The position numbers were made by a program, and so were the translations under genes. Positions 16,917 through 26,099 of a DNA stretch of 64,000 nt are shown piece by piece. This stretch comes from Roseomonas sp. OT10 (GTDB taxonomy: Bacteria > Pseudomonadota > Alphaproteobacteria > Acetobacterales > Acetobacteraceae): contig NZ_CP087719.1 in the NCBI RefSeq assembly GCF_020991085.1, positions 4,484,001-4,548,000 of the forward strand. The letters are read 5' to 3'. The notes under the pieces were generated by a model. The model did no database searches. It had not been told where the DNA came from and saw nothing but the letters and a program-made list of their open reading frames with translations. Numbering within the stretch: the first letter of the stretch is position 1; every line of letters begins with the position of its first letter.

Positions 16917-18485
16917 TCAGACCGGCTTCGGTTGCAGCCAGGCGGTGCCGAGCAGCCAGGCACCGCCGGAATCGATCTCCAGGTTCTGCAGCTCGCGCCG
17001 CACGACATGCCGCGCCTCGCGGAAGAACAGCCAGGCGTAGTAGTCGCGGTCGAGCAGGAGCTGCTGCGCCTTCGCGTAGAGCCGCTTGCGCTCGGCGCGG
17101 TCGGTGGCGCGGCGGGCGGCGTCCACCGCGTCGAACACCTCCGGGTCGTTGATGCCGGACCAGTTCTGCGAGGCGTCGCGGCCGAAGAAGGGGCTGAACA
17201 CCTGGTCCGGATCGGCGCGCGGCACGTTGACGCGGCCCATGGCGATCTCGTGCTGGTGGTCCAGCACCTTGGGCACCCAGGCCTGCCGCTCCAGGATCTC
17301 GATCTTCAGGTTGATCCCGGCGTTGCGGAGCTGCGCCTGGATGAGCTGGGCGAGCTGCGTGTCCGGGTCGCGCTGGATGATGGAGAGGGTGGCGGAGAAG
17401 CCGTTCGGATGCCCCGCCTCGGCCAGCAGCCGCTTCGCCCGCGCCACGTCGAGGGTCGGGGCGCGCAGCGAGCCGTCGAAGTTCCACTCGCTGTTGGGCA
17501 CGAAGGTCGGCGTCACCGCGCCGTATCCTCGGGTGATGGCGCGCATCAGCTGGTTGCGGTCCATCGCCGCGTTCACCGCGGCGCGCAGCCTCTGGTCGTT
17601 GAAGGGCGGCCTGGTGACGTTGAAGGTCAGCCACTGCGCGATGCCCGGCGGCACCGGCATCAGGCGGAGGGCGGGGTTTGCTTCCACCTCGGCGAAGTCG
17701 CGCGGGGTGATGCCGTCCACGACATGCACGTTGCCCGCCTTCACCTCGATCATCTTGACGGCGGTGTTGGGGATGAAGCGCACCGTCACGCCGTCGGCAT
17801 AGGGCAGCTTCTTTCCGTCCGCCCCGTCGCGCCAGTAGCTCTCGTTGCGGTGCATCACCACCTGGCTGCCGGAGACCCATTCGCCGAAGCGGAAGACGCC
17901 CGTGCCGACGGGGTTGCGCCCGAAATCCGCGCCGAACTTCTTCAGCGCCGTGGGCGAGCACATCATTCCCGCCTCCACCGCGAAGGCGGAGATGGCCGCG
18001 CCCGAGGGGCCCTTCAGCCGCACGCGGACGGTGTGGCTGTCCGGCACCTCGACCGAGGCGACGTCGCCCATGTCCGGCGAGCGCGGCGCGTTGGTGGCGG
18101 GGTCGATGGTGCGGCGGATGTTGAAGGCCACCGCCTCGCCGTCGAAGGGCGTGCCGTCGTGGAAGGTCACGCCGCGGCGCAGGCGGAACAGGATGGAGGC
18201 GCCACCATCGCCGTACTCCCAGGATTCCGCCAGCCAGGGGACCAGCTCGCCCTTCTCGTCGAAGCGCACCAGCGATTCGAACATCTGGATCAGCACGTAG
18301 CGGTCCGAGGTGGGCGCGTCGCCCATGATCGGGTCGAGGCTGCGCGGCTGGAGGTCCATCGAGGCGACGATGCGGCCGCCGCGGATCGGCTCGGCATTGG
18401 CCTGGGCCAGGCCCGGCCACGGCACGAGGGCGGCGGCGGAGGCGCCCAGCAGGGCGCGGCGCGAGAGCGCGAGGCGACGGTTCAT
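16917..18485 (-). CDS. ABC transporter substrate-binding protein, family 5 (DppA-like)
   Basis: 522-residue periplasmic receptor with signal sequence MNRRLALSRRALLGASAAALVPWPGLAQA, Tat-like through SRRALLG. Family-5 features include the opening GGRIVASMDLQPRSLDPIMGD, the WEYGDGGASILFRLRRGVTFHDG block, and NVTRPPFNDQRLRAAVNAAMDR. It binds peptides or other medium-sized solutes for the DppBCDF transporter. It is first gene of the minus-strand arm, divergent from the GntR gene; the 140-bp gap carries a 26-bp dyad. Confidence 0.9.
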   Translation of the reverse strand: MNRRLALSRRALLGASAAALVPWPGLAQANAEPIRGGRIVASMDLQPRSLDPIMGDAPTSDRYVLIQMFESLVRFDEKGELVPWLAESWEYGDGGASILFRLRRGVTFHDGTPFDGEAVAFNIRRTIDPATNAPRSPDMGDVASVEVPDSHTVRVRLKGPSGAAISAFAVEAGMMCSPTALKKFGADFGRNPVGTGVFRFGEWVSGSQVVMHRNESYWRDGADGKKLPYADGVTVRFIPNTAVKMIEVKAGNVHVVDGITPRDFAEVEANPALRLMPVPPGIAQWLTFNVTRPPFNDQRLRAAVNAAMDRNQLMRAITRGYGAVTPTFVPNSEWNFDGSLRAPTLDVARAKRLLAEAGHPNGFSATLSIIQRDPDTQLAQLIQAQLRNAGINLKIEILERQAWVPKVLDHQHEIAMGRVNVPRADPDQVFSPFFGRDASQNWSGINDPEVFDAVDAARRATDRAERKRLYAKAQQLLLDRDYYAWLFFREARHVVRRELQNLEIDSGGAWLLGTAWLQPKPV

Positions 18486-18553
18486 GTGGACGTTCCCTGG
18501 TTCCGGCGGCCGGGCACCGGGACTGCCTGTCCCCGTGCCTTCCGTCTTGCCAG

Positions 18554-18579
18554 GAACCTTTCAGATATCTTATAGGTTC
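18554..18579. promoter_or_regulatory. 26-bp dyad, probable operator of the adjacent GntR regulator
   Basis: GAACC (18554-18558) and GGTTC (18575-18579) bracket a GATATC core centred at 18566/18567. The two 13-base halves match at 11 positions. It lies in the divergent gap between the binding-protein gene (start 18485) and the GntR gene (start 18626), so it can control both arms of the transporter. Assignment to the neighbouring GntR protein is inference. Confidence 0.6.
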
Positions 18580-18625
18580 GTCAAGCGTATTTCGCGCCAC
18601 GACCCTGGGGAGGAGGACGACGCCC

Positions 18626-19354
18626 GTGACCGCGTCCGCAGAGCGACCGCGCCTGACCGCCTCCGTCACCGATTTCGTGCTGGGCCGGGTCGCCGCCCGC
18701 ATGCTCCGCCCCGGCGACGCCTTGCCCAGCGAGGCGGAGCTGGCCCGGCTGCTCTCCGTCTCCAAGCCCGTGGTGCGGGAGGCGATGGGACGGCTGGTGG
18801 CGCTGGGCCTCGTCTCCGTGCAGCAGGGCAAGCCGACCACGATCCAGCCGCTCTCCGCCGGTCCGTTCCAGGAGCTGCTGCGCATGGCGGTGCGCACGCA
18901 CGACAACGGGCTGCACGAGGCGATCGAGCTGCGCCGCGCGCTGGAGACGGAGGTCGCGGCGCTGGCCGCAGAACGCCGCAGCGAGGCGCAGGTGGAGGCG
19001 ATGTTCGGCCACCTCGCCACCATGCGCGCCAATCCGCAGCGGCTGGACCCCTGGCTGCGGGCCGACTTCGCCTTCCACCTGACGCTGGCCCAGGCGGCGG
19101 AGAACCGGTTGCTGGCGCTGCTGGTCGACGCGCTGTCCGACGTGATGCGCTACACCATGCGGCTGATGGGCACGCAGATGGACCTGCGCGACCCCATGGC
19201 CACCCTGGCCCGCCACGTGGCCATTGCCGAGGGCGTGCGCGACCGCGATGCGGAGGCCGCGCGCCGGGCCATGCGAATCCATTTCGACGCGACCGACAGC
19301 GTGGTGAAGGCGATCGGCGACGATCCCGAGCGCCTCGCCCGGCTGGAGGACTGA
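18626..19354 (+). CDS. GntR-family regulator, FadR subfamily (FCD domain)
   Basis: 242 residues. The N-terminal winged helix reads ARMLRPGDALPSEAELARLL then SVSKPVVREAMGRLVALGLV. The C-terminal all-helical FCD ligand domain contains IELRRALETEVAALAAER and RADFAFHLTLAQAAENRLL. FCD regulators usually respond to a small organic acid and repress neighbouring genes. It is first gene of the + arm with dppB/dppC type genes (4-bp gap). It likely binds the dyad at 18554-18579 and governs both arms. Confidence 0.92.
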   Translation: MTASAERPRLTASVTDFVLGRVAARMLRPGDALPSEAELARLLSVSKPVVREAMGRLVALGLVSVQQGKPTTIQPLSAGPFQELLRMAVRTHDNGLHEAIELRRALETEVAALAAERRSEAQVEAMFGHLATMRANPQRLDPWLRADFAFHLTLAQAAENRLLALLVDALSDVMRYTMRLMGTQMDLRDPMATLARHVAIAEGVRDRDAEAARRAMRIHFDATDSVVKAIGDDPERLARLED

Positions 19355-19358
19355 GCCC

Positions 19359-20300
19359 ATGCTGCGACGAATCGGAAACCGGCTGCTCGCCATGCTACCC
19401 GTGGTCGCGATCGTGACCGTGGTGGTCTTCGCGCTGACCAACCTGCTGCCCGGCGATCCCACCCTCACCATCCTGGGCGAGCAGGCGAGCCCCGCCGCCC
19501 GTGCCGCGGCGCGGGCCGCCTACGGCCTCGACGACCCGCTGCCGCTGCGCTACGCGCAATGGGTCTGGCGGGCGTTGCAGGGCGATCTCGGCCGCTCCTT
19601 GCGCTCCAACGAGCCGGTGGTGGCGATGCTCCAGGCGCGCGTGCCGGTCACGCTGCTGCTGGCGGGGCTGTCCATCCTGATCGCCGTCGCCATCGGCCTG
19701 CCGGCCGGCGTGCTGGCGGCGCGCTTCCGCGGCACCTGGCTGGACGTGGCGGCCTCGCTCACCTCGCTGGCAGGGATGGCAGTGCCGTATTTCTGGCTGG
19801 GCGTGCTGCTGATCCTGCTCTTCTCCGTGCGGCTCGGCCTGTTCCCGCCCTCGGGCTACGTGCCGCTGACGCGGGACCCCGCCCTCGCCCTCCAGCACAT
19901 GGCGCTGCCGGCACTGACCATCGGCCTCGCCTTCGCCGCGCTGGTGATGCGCCAGACCCGCGCGGCGATGCTCGGCGTGCTGAGCCAGGACTATGTCCGT
20001 ACCGCCCGCGCCAAGGGCCTTCGCGAGCGCTCCGTCATCCTGCGCCACGCGCTGCGCAACGCGCTGATCCCGGTGGTGACGGTGATCGGCCTGCAGGTCG
20101 GCGCGCTGCTCGGCGGCGCGGTGGTGACGGAGACGGTCTTCGCCCTGCCCGGCCTGGGGCGGATGCTGGTGGAAGGCATCTTCCAGCGCGACTTCCCGGC
20201 GATCCAGGGCGCGGTGCTGTTCATCGTGGCTGCCGTGCTGCTGGTGAACCTCGTCACCGACCTGCTCTACGCCGTCCTCGATCCCCGCGTGCAGGCGTGA
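19359..20300 (+). CDS. Dipeptide/oligopeptide ABC transporter permease, DppB type
   Basis: 313-residue inner-membrane permease. The N-terminal span and NLLPGDPTLTILGEQ are DppB-typical. The coupling loop around YVRTARAKGLRERSVILRHALRNALIP carries the transporter contact Gly. The C-terminus is DLLYAVLDPRVQA. It starts 4 bp after the GntR stop and 7 bp before dppC, so all three are co-transcribed. Confidence 0.93.
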   Translation: MLRRIGNRLLAMLPVVAIVTVVVFALTNLLPGDPTLTILGEQASPAARAAARAAYGLDDPLPLRYAQWVWRALQGDLGRSLRSNEPVVAMLQARVPVTLLLAGLSILIAVAIGLPAGVLAARFRGTWLDVAASLTSLAGMAVPYFWLGVLLILLFSVRLGLFPPSGYVPLTRDPALALQHMALPALTIGLAFAALVMRQTRAAMLGVLSQDYVRTARAKGLRERSVILRHALRNALIPVVTVIGLQVGALLGGAVVTETVFALPGLGRMLVEGIFQRDFPAIQGAVLFIVAAVLLVNLVTDLLYAVLDPRVQA

Positions 20301-20307
20301 GGCCCCG

Positions 20308-21195
20308 ATGAGCGCGACCGCCCTGCCGCTTCCCGCCATGCCGCGCAGCGCCTCGCCCGGCCGGGTCTTCCTCCGCCGCGTGCTCCGCTCCTGGCAGGGC
20401 GCCGCTGCGGTGGCCATCCTGGCCCTGGTGCTGGGCATGGCGCTGCTGGCGCCCTGGCTCGCCCCCTATTCCCCCATCGACGTCGATTTCGACGCGCTGA
20501 CCGAGGCCCCCTCCGCCCGCCACCTCTTCGGCACGGACGAGGTGGGGCGCGACGTCCTCTCCCGCATCATGCACGGCGCCACCGTGTCGTTGCAGGTCGT
20601 GGGCCTCGCGGTCGGGCTGGCGCTGGCGGTGGGCTCGGCCATCGGCCTCGTCTCCGGCTGGCTCGGCGGCTGGGTGGATGCGCTGATCATGCGCGTCATG
20701 GACGCGCTGCTCGCCTTCCCGCTGCTGGTGCTGGCGCTGACCATCGTCGCCATCCTCGGCCCGGACTTGATGAACGCGATGCTCGCCATCGCCATTACCA
20801 AGACCCCCGGCTTCGCCCGGCTGGTGCGCGCCGAAGTGCTGACTTTGCGCGGGCTGGACTTCGTCAAGGCGGCCCGCGTCGCCGGCGCCGGCGACCTGCG
20901 CATCCTCGCGCGCCACATCTGGCCCAACGTCTCGGGCAATGTGCTGGTCTACGGCTCGCTCTCCGCCTCCCAGGCGCTGATCACCGAATCCGCCCTCTCC
21001 TTCCTCGGCCTCGGCGCCCAGCCGCCGGCGCCGAGCTGGGGCTTCATGGTCGCCACCGGCCTGGAATACCCCGCCGCCTGGTGGATGTCCGTCTTCCCCG
21101 GCCTCGCCATCTTCCTGACCGTCCTGGCCTTCAACTTCCTCGGCGACGCCGCCCGCGACGCGCTGGACAGCCGGTTGCGGCACGATGATGCGTGA
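20308..21195 (+). CDS. Dipeptide/oligopeptide ABC transporter permease, DppC type
   Basis: 295-residue permease partner. The N-terminal OppC-like segment contains the first span ALVLGMALLAPWLAPYSP, followed by HLFGTDEVGRDVLSRIMHGA, a DppC hallmark. The coupling loop DFVKAARVAGAGDLRILARHIWPN and the C-terminal GDAARDALDSRLR are intact. Last gene of the + arm. Hairpin repeat copy B begins almost at its stop. Confidence 0.94.
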   Translation: MSATALPLPAMPRSASPGRVFLRRVLRSWQGAAAVAILALVLGMALLAPWLAPYSPIDVDFDALTEAPSARHLFGTDEVGRDVLSRIMHGATVSLQVVGLAVGLALAVGSAIGLVSGWLGGWVDALIMRVMDALLAFPLLVLALTIVAILGPDLMNAMLAIAITKTPGFARLVRAEVLTLRGLDFVKAARVAGAGDLRILARHIWPNVSGNVLVYGSLSASQALITESALSFLGLGAQPPAPSWGFMVATGLEYPAAWWMSVFPGLAIFLTVLAFNFLGDAARDALDSRLRHDDA

Positions 21196-21200
21196 GGGCG

Positions 21201-21510
21201 CGCCCGTTCCCCGGGGGAGGCGTTGCCTCCCCCGATACCCCCTCCACCGGGGCCACAAGCGGGCCCCGGACCCCGCTGGGCGTTGGCGCCCGCTCGGCGG
21301 TCCGCCTGCGGGCGGAACCCGGGGAGCGCGCGGACAGGCGGGGCACCGATGAAGAATGATCCCGGCCGCGAGCGCGGACATGCCCCTCGCCGGGGAGCGT
21401 GGCTCCCCGGCGCGACCCCGACGACACGCGCGAACGAACGGAAGGTCCAGGAAACTCAGTTTCCTGGCGGATAGGGGGTACGGGGGAAAGGCAGCGCCTT
21501 TCCTCCGGGC
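21201..21510 (+). repeat. Interspersed hairpin repeat, copy B
   Basis: Fills the 352-bp gap between dppC and the dehydratase gene, same orientation as copy A. H1 21213-21233 is a perfect 9-bp stem GGGGGAGGC with loop GTT. H2 is of the CCGGGGCC/GGCCCCGG type. H3 has GGGGAGC/GCTCCCC arms, H4 has CCAGGAAAC/GTTTCCTGG, and H5 is GGGGGAAAGGC against GCCTTTCC. Stem sequences differ from copy A but pairing is kept. Confidence 0.85.
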
Positions 21511-21547
21511 CACGAAGTGCAACGTTCAGAGGAGAGACGTCCGGACC

Positions 21548-22738
21548 ATGAAGATCGTGGACATGCGGGTGCGCTGCGTGGCGATTCCGCTGGACAGCCA
21601 GTTGCGGCACAACACGGGGGTGCATCCGGGCTACTTCCTGCGCACCGTGCTGGAGCTGATCACCGACGAGGGGATCGTGGGCCTGGGCGAGGTGGGCGGC
21701 GGCGACCAGCGCGGGGCGCTGATGAAGCTGAAGCCGCGGATCCTGGGCATGGACCCCTTCGCGCTGGAGCTGATCAAGCTGAAGGTGCTGCGCGCGATCT
21801 ACTACCTGTCCAATGCGCGGCTCTACGCGGCGATCGAGATGGCCTGCCTCGACATCCAGGGCAAGATGCTGGGGCGGCCGCTCTCGGACCTGCTGGGCGG
21901 GCGGGTGCGCGATGCGGTTCCGATGATCGGCTACCTGTTCTGGCGCTACGATCGGCCCGGCGGGGGCGACGACCGCTCGGCCGAGGATGTGGCGGAGCAT
22001 TGCGTGGAGCTGCACGAGACGCTGGGCGTCACGGCGATGAAGCTCAAGGCGGGGGTCGAGGACCCGTTCGAGGAGGCGCGGGTGCTGGAGCTGTGCCGCA
22101 GGCGGCTGGGCGACCGCTTCGGACTGCGAATCGACCCGAACGGCGTGTGGTCGGTGCGCACCGCCGTCGCGGTGGGGCGGCGGCTGGAGGCGCTGGGGCT
22201 GGAATACTACGAGGACCCGTCCTGGGGGCTGGAGGGCAACGCCGCCGTGCGGCAGCAGGTGCGCATCCCCATCGCCACCAACATGTACCCGGCGCGCTTC
22301 GACGATCTCGGCCCCGCGATCCGCATGGGCGCGGTGGACATCGTGCTGACCGACATCCACTACTGGGAAGGGCCGCGCGGGGTGAAGGACCTGGCCGCGG
22401 TCTGTCGCACCTTCAACCTGGGGGTCGCGATGCATTCGGGAGCGGAGTTCGGGATCGAGCTGGCGGCGATGCTGCACACCGCGGCGACCATCCCGGAGAT
22501 GACGGTCGCGGGCGACGCGCACTATCACTACCTGACGGACGACATCATCCAGGGCGGCAAGATGCGCTACGTGGACGGCGCCATTGCCGTGCCGACCGGG
22601 CCCGGCCTGGGCGTCGCGCTGGACGAGGAGAAGATGGAGAAGTACGGCCGCCTCTACGAGGAGAAGGGCGACTACTACGCCCGCTTCCACGCCGACCCGC
22701 GTCGGCCGGACTGGTTCCCGGTGGTAGGCGGGCAATGA
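21548..22738 (+). CDS. Enolase-superfamily (mandelate racemase/muconate lactonizing) dehydratase, glucarate-dehydratase-like
   Basis: 396 residues from the ATG at 21548. The metal and catalytic landmarks read MKLKAGVEDPF (KxK base), LRIDPNGVW (metal Asp), IPIATNMYPARFDDL, then AMHSGAEFGIELAAMLHTAA (His base). The DPNGxW and ATNM elements resemble the glucarate dehydratase branch, which removes water from acid sugars to give 2-keto-3-deoxy acids. The stop overlaps the 2-hydroxyacid dehydrogenase start as ATGA, implying linked steps. The exact sugar acid is unknown. Confidence 0.85.
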   Translation: MKIVDMRVRCVAIPLDSQLRHNTGVHPGYFLRTVLELITDEGIVGLGEVGGGDQRGALMKLKPRILGMDPFALELIKLKVLRAIYYLSNARLYAAIEMACLDIQGKMLGRPLSDLLGGRVRDAVPMIGYLFWRYDRPGGGDDRSAEDVAEHCVELHETLGVTAMKLKAGVEDPFEEARVLELCRRRLGDRFGLRIDPNGVWSVRTAVAVGRRLEALGLEYYEDPSWGLEGNAAVRQQVRIPIATNMYPARFDDLGPAIRMGAVDIVLTDIHYWEGPRGVKDLAAVCRTFNLGVAMHSGAEFGIELAAMLHTAATIPEMTVAGDAHYHYLTDDIIQGGKMRYVDGAIAVPTGPGLGVALDEEKMEKYGRLYEEKGDYYARFHADPRRPDWFPVVGGQ

Positions 22739-23649
22739 GCGCGCCGGAGGTCCTGATCCTCTCGCCCTACCTGCCGGAGGAGGATGTGACGGCGCTGCGC
22801 GGGTTGTTCCCCTGCCACGGCCCTTTCGACGCCGCCGGGCTGGACAGCTTCCTGGCGACGCAGGGCGGGCGGGTGGCGGGCATCGCCACCAGCGGCAAGG
22901 TGGTGCTGGACGCGGCGATGCTCGACCGGATGCCGGGGCTGCGGATCATCTCCTGCTTCAGCGCCGGGACGGACCGCATCGACACCGACGCGCTGGCGCA
23001 ACGCGGCATCCCGCTCACCACCACCTCGACCGCGCTGGCGGAGGACGTGGCGGACCTTGCCATCGCGCTTGCTGTCATGGCGCGACGACGGCTGGTGGCG
23101 GCGGATGCCCATGCCCGGGGCGGCGCCTGGCGCCAGGGGGCCTTTCCCCTGGGACGCTCGCTCAGTCGCTGCCGGCTCGGCCTGCTCGGCTACGGGCATA
23201 TCGGGCAGGCGGTGGCGCGGCGGGCGGCGGGCATGGGGATGCCGATCGCCTACTGCACCCGGCGCCGCCGCGAGGACAGCCCGCATGCCTACCGCGCCAC
23301 GCCCCTGGAGCTCGCGCAGGGCTGTGACCTGCTGGTGGTGGCCTGTCCCGGCGGCGAAGCCAACCGGCATCTGGTGACAGGCGCCGTGCTGGACTCGCTG
23401 GGGCCGGAGGGCACGCTGGTGAACGTCGCGCGTGGTGAGATCGTGGATCAGGACGCGTTGATCGTGCGGCTGGCGGACGGGCGCCTGGGATCGGCGGGGC
23501 TCGATGTGCTGGAGGGCGAGCCGGTGGTGCCCGAGGCACTGGCGCGACTGGAGAACGTGGTGCTGCTGCCGCATCTCGGCAGCGCAACGGTCGAGGCTCG
23601 TCACGCGATGGGACAGGCCATGATCGAGGGCTTGGTGAAGCACCTGTAG
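22735..23649 (+). CDS. D-isomer-specific 2-hydroxyacid dehydrogenase
   Basis: 304 residues. The NAD-binding motif is GLLGYGHIGQAVARRAAGMGM. The catalytic Arg lies in NVARGEIVDQDAL, the Glu in DVLEGEP and the His in VLLPHLGSAT, so the triad is complete. It interconverts a 2-hydroxy acid and a 2-oxo acid. Translationally coupled to the enolase-superfamily dehydratase, it could reduce the 2-keto-3-deoxy acid that enzyme makes, or handle a side product; this is inference. Confidence 0.88.
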   Translation: MSAPEVLILSPYLPEEDVTALRGLFPCHGPFDAAGLDSFLATQGGRVAGIATSGKVVLDAAMLDRMPGLRIISCFSAGTDRIDTDALAQRGIPLTTTSTALAEDVADLAIALAVMARRRLVAADAHARGGAWRQGAFPLGRSLSRCRLGLLGYGHIGQAVARRAAGMGMPIAYCTRRRREDSPHAYRATPLELAQGCDLLVVACPGGEANRHLVTGAVLDSLGPEGTLVNVARGEIVDQDALIVRLADGRLGSAGLDVLEGEPVVPEALARLENVVLLPHLGSATVEARHAMGQAMIEGLVKHL

Positions 23650-23661
23650 ACGCCCCATGGC

Positions 23662-24078
23662 TTGCCTCGGGGTCTGTTCGAACGGCCGTGGACGATGGCC
23701 ATGCCGGCGGTGAACAACCCCAGGCGCGCCCCCTCGTTCTGCTCGTCGTGCCTCCGGTGGCGCGAGACCGTCCTGGGTGAACGCCTCCCCGGCGTCGTGC
23801 TCCGCCACTGCGCGGCACATCTGCCTGGCTACGCCCTCTGCTTCCGCAGCATGGCGGTCGCGGCAATCAAGGCCGGCCTCGTCGAGGAGGCGCGTGAGGC
23901 GTTGCGTAAGGTCGCGCGCCTGCGGCCCGACTGGGTCGCAGGCACAGCGCCGATCTTCTGGTTCCTGCGCTGGCCCGAGGATGTCGAGCGGTACGGGAAG
24001 GCGTTTCGCATCGCACGGCGCCTGGGTACGGCGGCCGATGCGGGCGGCCTGATGCCGGCTCCCACCGCCCTGGCGTGA
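23662..24078 (+). pseudogene. TPR C-terminal remnant resembling adenylate-cyclase-type proteins
   Basis: An open frame of 138 codons. Only the part from about codon 55 is family-like: LPGYALCFRSMAVAAIKAG, VEEAREALRKVARLRPDW and the end WPEDVERYGKAFRIARRLG. This pattern is the C-terminal TPR tail of class III cyclase or winged-helix/TPR proteins, whose usual end is RDPxDxERYLxGLRKAG. No cyclase or DNA-binding domain precedes it, and the first ~50 residues have unusual Cys/Trp/Arg-rich composition. Best read as the decayed tail of a larger gene; an orphan small protein is possible. Confidence 0.5.
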
Positions 24079-24393
24079 CGCGCGGCGCCGCCATAGGCCG
24101 GGTCCCGCTGCACGAGGAGGTAGACGGCCAGCGGGCTGGCCAAGAGCACCTCCATCAGGCGCCAGACGCCCAGCCCCACCGCAACTTCCGTCACGCATCT
24201 TGCCTGCGCCGCTTCGAAGCGAGGATAGGGGCGCCCCTAGCCTGCCACCAAGCAGGACCACGGATGCCCATACCTCCTCGGCGCCGGGTTCGCCGTCATC
24301 GCTGCGCGCTTCGGATGGCGCGTCTGGCGAAGACCGGCGGAGGCTTCCGCATCCTGGCACAGCACCATGGCCTTGCCGCCGCCATCCCCTGGT
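24079..24393. other. 315-bp gap without a recognised gene
   Basis: Lies between the TPR remnant and the stop of the M20 amidohydrolase. Short frames are open on both strands, but none shows a recognisable domain or ribosome-binding site. It may be further decayed sequence of the remnant. No hairpin repeat of the A-E family is here. Confidence 0.4.
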
Positions 24394-25674
<1,281 letters not shown>

Positions 25675-25804
25675 GGCGGCCCAGGGAAAGCGCGAAGCCC
25701 CGGCTTTTGCCAGACACAGGATTCCTGCGCCCCCACGGCAGGAAACCTGCGGCAGCCTGGTCGGGTGGCTGGCTCTGCGCAGGGCCTTGTGGTGCGCACG
25801 TGAC

Positions 25805-26099
25805 CCGGGGGGAAGGCTCCGCCTTGCCCCCCGATACCCCCCATCCGCCAGGAGCAGAGCCCCTGGACCCCCTGGGGGCTGCCGCGGGACAGCCTGACAC
25901 GGGATCGCGGCGCCGGAGGTCCATGACCTCCGGCGGGTTCGGCTACCTCGCGCGCTGACGGATTCTTACTTTCCTGCGCCCCGCCTGATCCCGTGCTCTC
26001 CGGGTTCAGTCCGGAGACCGACCCCCCACCACGCAGAGCCAAACTCCCGCCGGGGTCCGGGGGCCGGCCCGCCCCCGGTGGAGGGGGTATTGGGGGAGG
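25805..26099 (-). repeat. Interspersed hairpin repeat, copy C, 5' part (interrupted by IS)
   Basis: Inverted relative to copies A and B. It reads from H5 (around 25807-25832), H4 (CCAGGAGC/GCCCCTGG), H3 (GGAGGTC/GACCTCC arms) and H2 (CCGGGGGC/GCCCCCGG type) to the first arm of H1, GGGGGAGG at 26092-26099. There the IS element begins. The rest of H1 is at 27386-27405. It occupies the gap upstream of the M20 amidohydrolase. Confidence 0.8.

Noticed and set aside
23829-24194. Minus-strand 121-codon frame beginning with a hydrophobic segment (near 24194)
   Set aside because: Overlaps the TPR remnant, lacks a ribosome-binding site and becomes Arg-rich without any domain.
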